50,285 nucleotides of DNA, from IMG/VR virus record IMGVR_UViG_3300028388_002675, positions 1 to 50,285 of that record; one strand, written 5' to 3'. The stretch comes from a virus. The notes below the pieces were generated by a model. That model had not been told where the DNA came from. It saw only the letters and a program-made list of their open reading frames with translations, and did no database searches. Both the position numbers and the translations under genes were made by a program. This document shows, piece after piece, positions 46,531 to 50,285 of the stretch; the first letter of the stretch is position 1; each line of letters starts with the position of its first letter.

Positions 46531-46538
46531 ATAAATAC
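46526..46538 (+). promoter_or_regulatory. Late promoter TATAAATAAATAC
   Basis: An exact TATAAATA (46526-46533) fused to ATAAATAC (46531-46538), overlapping the stop of the third fibre gene and 35 bases before the next ATG. It is the strongest late promoter match in the window. Confidence 0.78.
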
Positions 46539-46572
46539 ATAACTATGTACTTTATAGCAGGATAAAAACGAA

Positions 46573-47496
46573 ATGGCAAAATCAGCCGGCAGCATAATTA
46601 CAGAATTAGATTATAATACCTTACAAAATGATATAGAAGTCATCATGGGCTCCCCGGCAGGAACAACTGATACTACTGCTACTGGCTACAATCAATCATT
46701 ATCTAGCTCCCAAGTCAGTGTTGGCAATACTGTGACAGAAGCACAGTGGGATAATTTAAGAACCGATATAACTAAAGCATATACCCACCAAATTGGAAGT
46801 GCCCCTACTATTACAAACGTTAGTAAATCTACTACTGTAAGGGCTGCAGAATACAATCAATACGAGGCGTTAATTACAACAGTAAGTTCAGATCCGAACA
46901 GATATACACTAGCAGCCGGACAGTCAACTACCACTACCGGACAGACAGCAACTTTATCTTCGGGTTGGAACGGCACACAAACTCATAGATTTACAGCAAC
47001 ATTTGCAAGTGCAAATGAAAGAAGAGCGTTTTTTAATGCAGGAGGAAGTATTAAGTTTAATTTAAGCTTATCATATACCGGATCTGAAGCAAAGACACTT
47101 GATTGGCAAACTATGATGAGCGATCTTGGTACAGTGGTATTTAATTATAAACAAACGACCGGCGGAGGAGGCTCCACAATAGGCAACTATGATTTATCTA
47201 GCACCTTTAAAACAATTGCTGTAGAAAACGGCGCTAACCCATATTCGGAAAACGATATTTCAATTAGGGCAAAATCTAATAGTTCTACACAAATTGAATT
47301 CCAAGTAGTTTTACGCGATGATGACACAGGAGATAGACCTGTCCCAAGTCCGCCACCACCGTTTGGACCTCTAGTAGACGAAAATGTCAAAGGTACAACA
47401 ACTAGTACAGTATCAATTACTCGTCCTAGCGGATCTAATGTAGCAGTACCTGCGCCTACAATTGCAGCAGCAGCAGGCAACACATTTACAGTATAA
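46573..47496 (+). CDS. Virion structural protein, unknown role
   Basis: A 307-aa protein rich in Thr, Ser and Gly. The N-terminal half reads GSIITELDYNTLQNDIEVIM and VTEAQWDNLRTDITKAYTHQ, two similar helical units that look like an internal repeat. The C-terminal half is beta-rich (RFTATFASANERRAFFNAGG, then GSIKFNLSLSYTGS) and ends in a Pro-rich, Ala-rich tail. Proteins of this type occur next to fibre genes in marine T4-like phages. It is the last gene before the sigma70 promoter at 47501. Confidence 0.6.
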   Translation: MAKSAGSIITELDYNTLQNDIEVIMGSPAGTTDTTATGYNQSLSSSQVSVGNTVTEAQWDNLRTDITKAYTHQIGSAPTITNVSKSTTVRAAEYNQYEALITTVSSDPNRYTLAAGQSTTTTGQTATLSSGWNGTQTHRFTATFASANERRAFFNAGGSIKFNLSLSYTGSEAKTLDWQTMMSDLGTVVFNYKQTTGGGGSTIGNYDLSSTFKTIAVENGANPYSENDISIRAKSNSSTQIEFQVVLRDDDTGDRPVPSPPPPFGPLVDENVKGTTTSTVSITRPSGSNVAVPAPTIAAAAGNTFTV

Positions 47497-47500
47497 TCAC

Positions 47501-47529
47501 TTGACAAACACATAGATTTCTAGTATAAT
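47501..47529 (+). promoter_or_regulatory. Perfect sigma70 promoter for the 47553-50285 cluster
   Basis: TTGACA (47501-47506), exactly 17 bases, then TATAAT (47524-47529). Both boxes match consensus. The ATG of the next gene is 24 bases downstream, with AGGAG at 47543. It switches the region from late to host-polymerase transcription. Confidence 0.88.
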
Positions 47530-47552
47530 AATTACTGTATTAGGAGTATCTT

Positions 47553-47900
47553 ATGGATGAACGTTTAGAAAAAGCACTAGAATTTTCTAATTATATGATT
47601 ACGCTCAACAACCAGCGTAAGCTTATACAAGAAAAATTTCAAGAACAATCAATATACTATTACAACGGCGGTAAGTTTGCAGTCACCCGCGACTTAATTG
47701 CATTTGTGCAGAGTCTTACAGCATTGAATCAAACAAGAACAATATTAATTGACGACAACGATATTCCTGTTGAAGTTGAGGATTTAGAAAAGTTTGCTAC
47801 AAATTTGTACAGCACATATTTTGAAGCAGCAAATACATACCTTACACAATACAACAACATTAAGAAAAACAGAAGCGTAGAAGGCTTAATTAATTTATGA
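47553..47900 (+). CDS. Conserved hypothetical protein (115 aa)
   Basis: A small, mostly helical protein (LEKALEFSNYMITLNNQRKL near the start, then YYYNGGKFAVTRDLIAFVQS, then EVEDLEKFATNLYSTYFEAA). There are no cysteines, membrane segment or catalytic motif. Similar proteins with the YY-x-GG-x-F core are frequent in marine T4-like phages, without known function. It is first in the sigma70-driven cluster and overlaps the next gene by four bases (ATGA). Confidence 0.7.
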   Translation: MDERLEKALEFSNYMITLNNQRKLIQEKFQEQSIYYYNGGKFAVTRDLIAFVQSLTALNQTRTILIDDNDIPVEVEDLEKFATNLYSTYFEAANTYLTQYNNIKKNRSVEGLINL

Positions 47901-48736
47901 CAAAAGGCGTGCTACTTTTTGCACAAAACAATAGTCAAATAGATTATATTAAACAGGCTCAATTTTGTGCAAAGCGTATTAAACAATATTTAAATTTACC
48001 TGTATGTCTTGCTACAGACACTTTAGAATACCTTGACAAGCATTATAACGATCATCATACATATTTTGATCAGATAATTGAACTTGAAAGACAGCCTGTA
48101 TTGCATCGTAAAAAGTTTCGTGACGGGTTGTATAGTGAGCGTACACTAGAATGGCGGAATCATAGCAGAGCAGATGCCTGGGATATAACACCATTTGATG
48201 AAACTATTGTAATGGATACCGATGTTATTGTATCAAATAATACACTTTTACATGCGTTTAGCTCTAATCAAGATTTTTTAATTGCAAAAGAATCAAAAGA
48301 TATTAAAACTTCTCGATACATATATGATTTTAAGCGTATAAGCGATAGAAGCATAGACATGTATTGGGCTACTCTTTTTTATTTTAAAAAGAATAACCAT
48401 ACACATATGCTATTTGACCTTATAAAGCACATTAGAGATAATTGGAACTTTTATAGACTAACATATAAAATTGTTGAAAAGAAGTTTAGAAACGATTTTG
48501 CATTTAGTATTGCTATACATATTTTGAACGGTTTTAGAAAAACAAATTGGCCTCTGCCTATGCCGGGTAATTTATGGCACACAATTGACAAAGATATATT
48601 AGTTACCTTGCAAGATGACAAACTTACATTTTTATTGGAAAAAGATTGGCAATACCAAGCAGCAAGTGTGCAAGGGTTAAACGTACATGTTATGAATAAA
48701 TTTAGTTTAGATAGGATTATTGATGAGTATCTCTAG
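47897..48736 (+). CDS. GT-A-fold glycosyltransferase-like protein 1
   Basis: A 279-aa protein. It starts KGVLLFAQNNSQIDYIKQAQ and has LPVCLATDT and TPFDETIVMDTDVIVSN, where DTD fits the metal- and nucleotide-sugar-binding DxD motif of GT-A enzymes. A W-ATLFYFKK-N block and a late NLWHTIDKD block follow. The next gene is a paralogue with the same layout. Phage enzymes of this kind may glycosylate DNA, virion or host surface; the substrate is not visible. The last 14 bases overlap the next gene. Confidence 0.68.
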   Translation: MTKGVLLFAQNNSQIDYIKQAQFCAKRIKQYLNLPVCLATDTLEYLDKHYNDHHTYFDQIIELERQPVLHRKKFRDGLYSERTLEWRNHSRADAWDITPFDETIVMDTDVIVSNNTLLHAFSSNQDFLIAKESKDIKTSRYIYDFKRISDRSIDMYWATLFYFKKNNHTHMLFDLIKHIRDNWNFYRLTYKIVEKKFRNDFAFSIAIHILNGFRKTNWPLPMPGNLWHTIDKDILVTLQDDKLTFLLEKDWQYQAASVQGLNVHVMNKFSLDRIIDEYL

Positions 48737-49553
48737 AGGATTTTGTATACTAGCACAAAATAATTCAAAAACTGATTATGTAAGACAAGCGTATGCGCTT
48801 GCATGTAGTATACATCGTTTCAACAAAAATCAATATATAACATTAATTACTAATGGCGATGTTCCTGAAAAATACAAATCAGTATTTGATCAAATAGTAG
48901 AAATACCTTGGACTGATCAAGCAGACAACGCTGATTGGAAAATTGAAAACCGTTGGAAAGTTTATCATGCTAGTCCTTATGATGAAACTATTGTAATGGA
49001 TGCAGATATGCTTGTACTACAAAATATAGAACATTGGTGGGAGTATCTTACTAATCGAGATTTATTCTTTACAACAAAAATAAAAACATATCGCGGAGAA
49101 CCTGCACTGGGTAGAGATTATCGTAAAGTATTTGATGCTAACGATTTGCCTGATCTTTACAGTGCTTTTTATTACTTTAAAAAAGGCGAAGTTGCAAAAG
49201 AATTCTTTGTAATGCTTGAGATTGTAATGATTAACTGGGAGTTGTTTTATGGAAAATATGCATCTGTAGATTATCAGAAATGGTGTAGTGTAGATGTAAG
49301 TTGTGCAATAGCTAGCAAACTTCTAGGAAATGCCAGAGAAATTACAGACTCGTTAGGTCCTATTAGTATAACGCATATGAAACCAAGACTACAATATTGG
49401 CATTTTATACCTGACCGTTGGACCAAAGTACTGGATGCATTTATGGATAAAGATTGCAATCTAATGCTAGGAAATTTTTCTCAAACAGGTGTACTACACT
49501 ATGTTGAAGATGAATTCTTAACAGACAAAATATTAGCAAAGGTTATCCCATGA
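48723..49553 (+). CDS. GT-A-fold glycosyltransferase-like protein 2 (paralogue)
   Basis: About 276 residues. The start is ATG 48723; an adjacent upstream TTG is less likely. It repeats the layout of its neighbour: RGFCILAQNNSKTDYVRQAY, YITLITNGDVP and SPYDETIVMDADMLVLQNIE with a DAD (DxD) motif, then YSAFYYFKKGEVAKEFF, SVDVSCAIASKLLG and ITHMKPRLQYW near the end, a typical His/Trp acceptor-side block. Tandem duplication with later divergence is likely. It overlaps the following ORF by four bases. Confidence 0.72.
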   Translation: MSISRGFCILAQNNSKTDYVRQAYALACSIHRFNKNQYITLITNGDVPEKYKSVFDQIVEIPWTDQADNADWKIENRWKVYHASPYDETIVMDADMLVLQNIEHWWEYLTNRDLFFTTKIKTYRGEPALGRDYRKVFDANDLPDLYSAFYYFKKGEVAKEFFVMLEIVMINWELFYGKYASVDYQKWCSVDVSCAIASKLLGNAREITDSLGPISITHMKPRLQYWHFIPDRWTKVLDAFMDKDCNLMLGNFSQTGVLHYVEDEFLTDKILAKVIP

Positions 49554-50125
49554 GTTTTTATATTTATTACCAATCTGCTACAGGTAATATTTTAGCAGTA
49601 GCAAATGAACAGAATAGTGAAAATGGGGAAGTCTATATTGAAACTGATTATGACACTTTCCTAAAATTTAGTACAAGTGAATATAAACTACATGAATGGG
49701 CTGTTCTTTCTAGCCCTAAAGATGACGAAATAGTAGAACTTGTAAAACGTGTGCAAGAAGTTAAGGAATTTGATCCTGATAAAAGTATCAAGCAAATTGA
49801 AAAAGTAAAGACCCCGCCAAACAACGCATTTGTAATAAAACAAGATACAAAATTAGGAAGATGGCAAGTTACTACAACTCTAGATAATAAACATTTAATT
49901 TATCATAGTCAAACAGACGGATATACAGATCAACAAAAACAAATATTTGTTATTGAAGAAGATAATCCAACAGCACTACTTGATACTTTTGTTATAGAAT
50001 TTAAAGATTTATTGACAAATAACAAATATGATGTTAGATTATATAATAAGACAATTGCAAAAAGAAAAGACATAAGCTTGATTTGTAGCCGAGTTGATGA
50101 AGAATATGTACATATAGTGAGCTAG
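49550..50125 (+). CDS. Conserved hypothetical protein (191 aa)
   Basis: I do not recognise the family. The N-terminal ~60 residues form a beta-rich unit (YIYYQSATGNILAVANEQNS, then TDYDTFLKFSTSEYKLHEWA). The middle is charged, and a second part reads NNAFVIKQDTKLGRWQVTTT and QIFVIEEDNPTALLDTFVIE. There is no signal peptide, membrane helix or catalytic motif. It sits between glycosyltransferase-like genes with ATGA coupling, so a role in the same process is plausible but unproven. Confidence 0.6.
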   Translation: MSFYIYYQSATGNILAVANEQNSENGEVYIETDYDTFLKFSTSEYKLHEWAVLSSPKDDEIVELVKRVQEVKEFDPDKSIKQIEKVKTPPNNAFVIKQDTKLGRWQVTTTLDNKHLIYHSQTDGYTDQQKQIFVIEEDNPTALLDTFVIEFKDLLTNNKYDVRLYNKTIAKRKDISLICSRVDEEYVHIVS

Positions 50126-50126
50126 A

Positions 50127-50285
50127 ATGAATAATTTTAAAGTAATTGATTACGATATAATCTATTTAAGTTATGACGAACCTAATGCAGAAAAGAATTA
50201 TGCAGATTTATGTTCAAAAGTGCCTTGGGCCAAAAGGGTTCACGGAGTAAAAGGATCAGATGCTGCACACAAGGCCTGCGCAGAA
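50127..50285 (+). CDS. Conserved phage protein, N-terminal fragment (glycosyltransferase-like?)
   Basis: 53 codons before the window ends. The protein starts one base after the previous stop and reads YDIIYLSYDEPNAEKNYADL, VPWAKRVHGVKGSDAAHKAC. The IIYLSYDEP...WAKRVHGVKGSDAAHKACA signature recurs in marine T4-like phages in proteins often noted as glycosyltransferase-like. Neighbouring genes favour that, but the catalytic part lies outside the window. Confidence 0.65.
   Translation, partial: MNNFKVIDYDIIYLSYDEPNAEKNYADLCSKVPWAKRVHGVKGSDAAHKACAE

Noticed and set aside
1-50285. tRNA genes, CRISPR arrays, transposases, integrase or attachment sites
   Set aside because: I looked for cloverleaf-like GC-rich segments, regular direct repeats and transposase/integrase motifs and saw none that held up. 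A covariance search (tRNAscan-SE, Infernal) would be needed to exclude tRNAs fully.

Overview
The window is part of the structural and replication core of a T4-like (Tevenvirinae-related, marine-type) myovirus. Recognisable orthologues of T4 gp20, gp21, gp22, gp67/68, gp25, gp6, gp5, gp53, gp48, gp46, gp47 and gp55 occur with the AT-rich composition and layout typical of ocean T4-like phages (cyanophages, pelagiphages). No host-derived metabolic gene is visible, so the host cannot be named. I saw no tRNA, CRISPR array or insertion sequence.

Layout. (1) 1-6813, minus strand: head module plus a tape-measure-like protein, in the order tape measure, portal gp20, two small or unknown proteins, an acidic core protein, protease gp21 and the first codons of scaffold gp22. 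(2) 6850-8284, plus strand: a baseplate hub assembly gene pair (gp26/gp51 type) with an in-frame U_UUU_UUC slip site between its parts, followed by a diverged tandem duplication. (3) 8270-15533, minus strand: a membrane-type structural protein, a gene-free RNA-like stretch, a broken GIY-YIG protein, gp46 and gp47 (SbcCD-like recombination nuclease), and the late sigma factor gp55. gp46 is fractured inside its Walker A loop by a split intein, with a free-standing Vsr-like homing endonuclease gene lying between the two intein halves. (4) 15584-46530, plus strand: baseplate and tail-fibre genes gp48, gp53, a 906-aa hub-like protein, gp5, gp25, gp6, a 5024-aa giant structural protein and three paralogous fibre proteins, one with a tail-collar domain. 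(5) 46526-50285, plus strand: one more structural protein, then a perfect sigma70-type promoter driving a small gene, two tandem GT-A-like glycosyltransferases and further unknown proteins.

Regulation. Most structural gene groups have a TATAAATA/ATAAATAC late element, often overlapping the stop codon of the previous gene. The middle or early genes (gp55, gp47-gp46, the glycosyltransferase cluster) instead have TTGACA-17-TATAAT type promoters. At about 15.56-15.59 kb the leftward sigma70 promoter of gp55 abuts a rightward late element for the baseplate operon.

Caution. Between 6.9 and 16.4 kb, five conserved genes (gp26-like, GIY-YIG, gp46, gp55, gp48) are each interrupted by a frame change. 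Four seem to have lost an internal piece and one has a probable extra A in an A6 run. These may be assembly or sequencing artefacts, or real lesions. The split intein is different: it has separate ORFs with their own ribosome binding sites and intact intein and endonuclease motifs.
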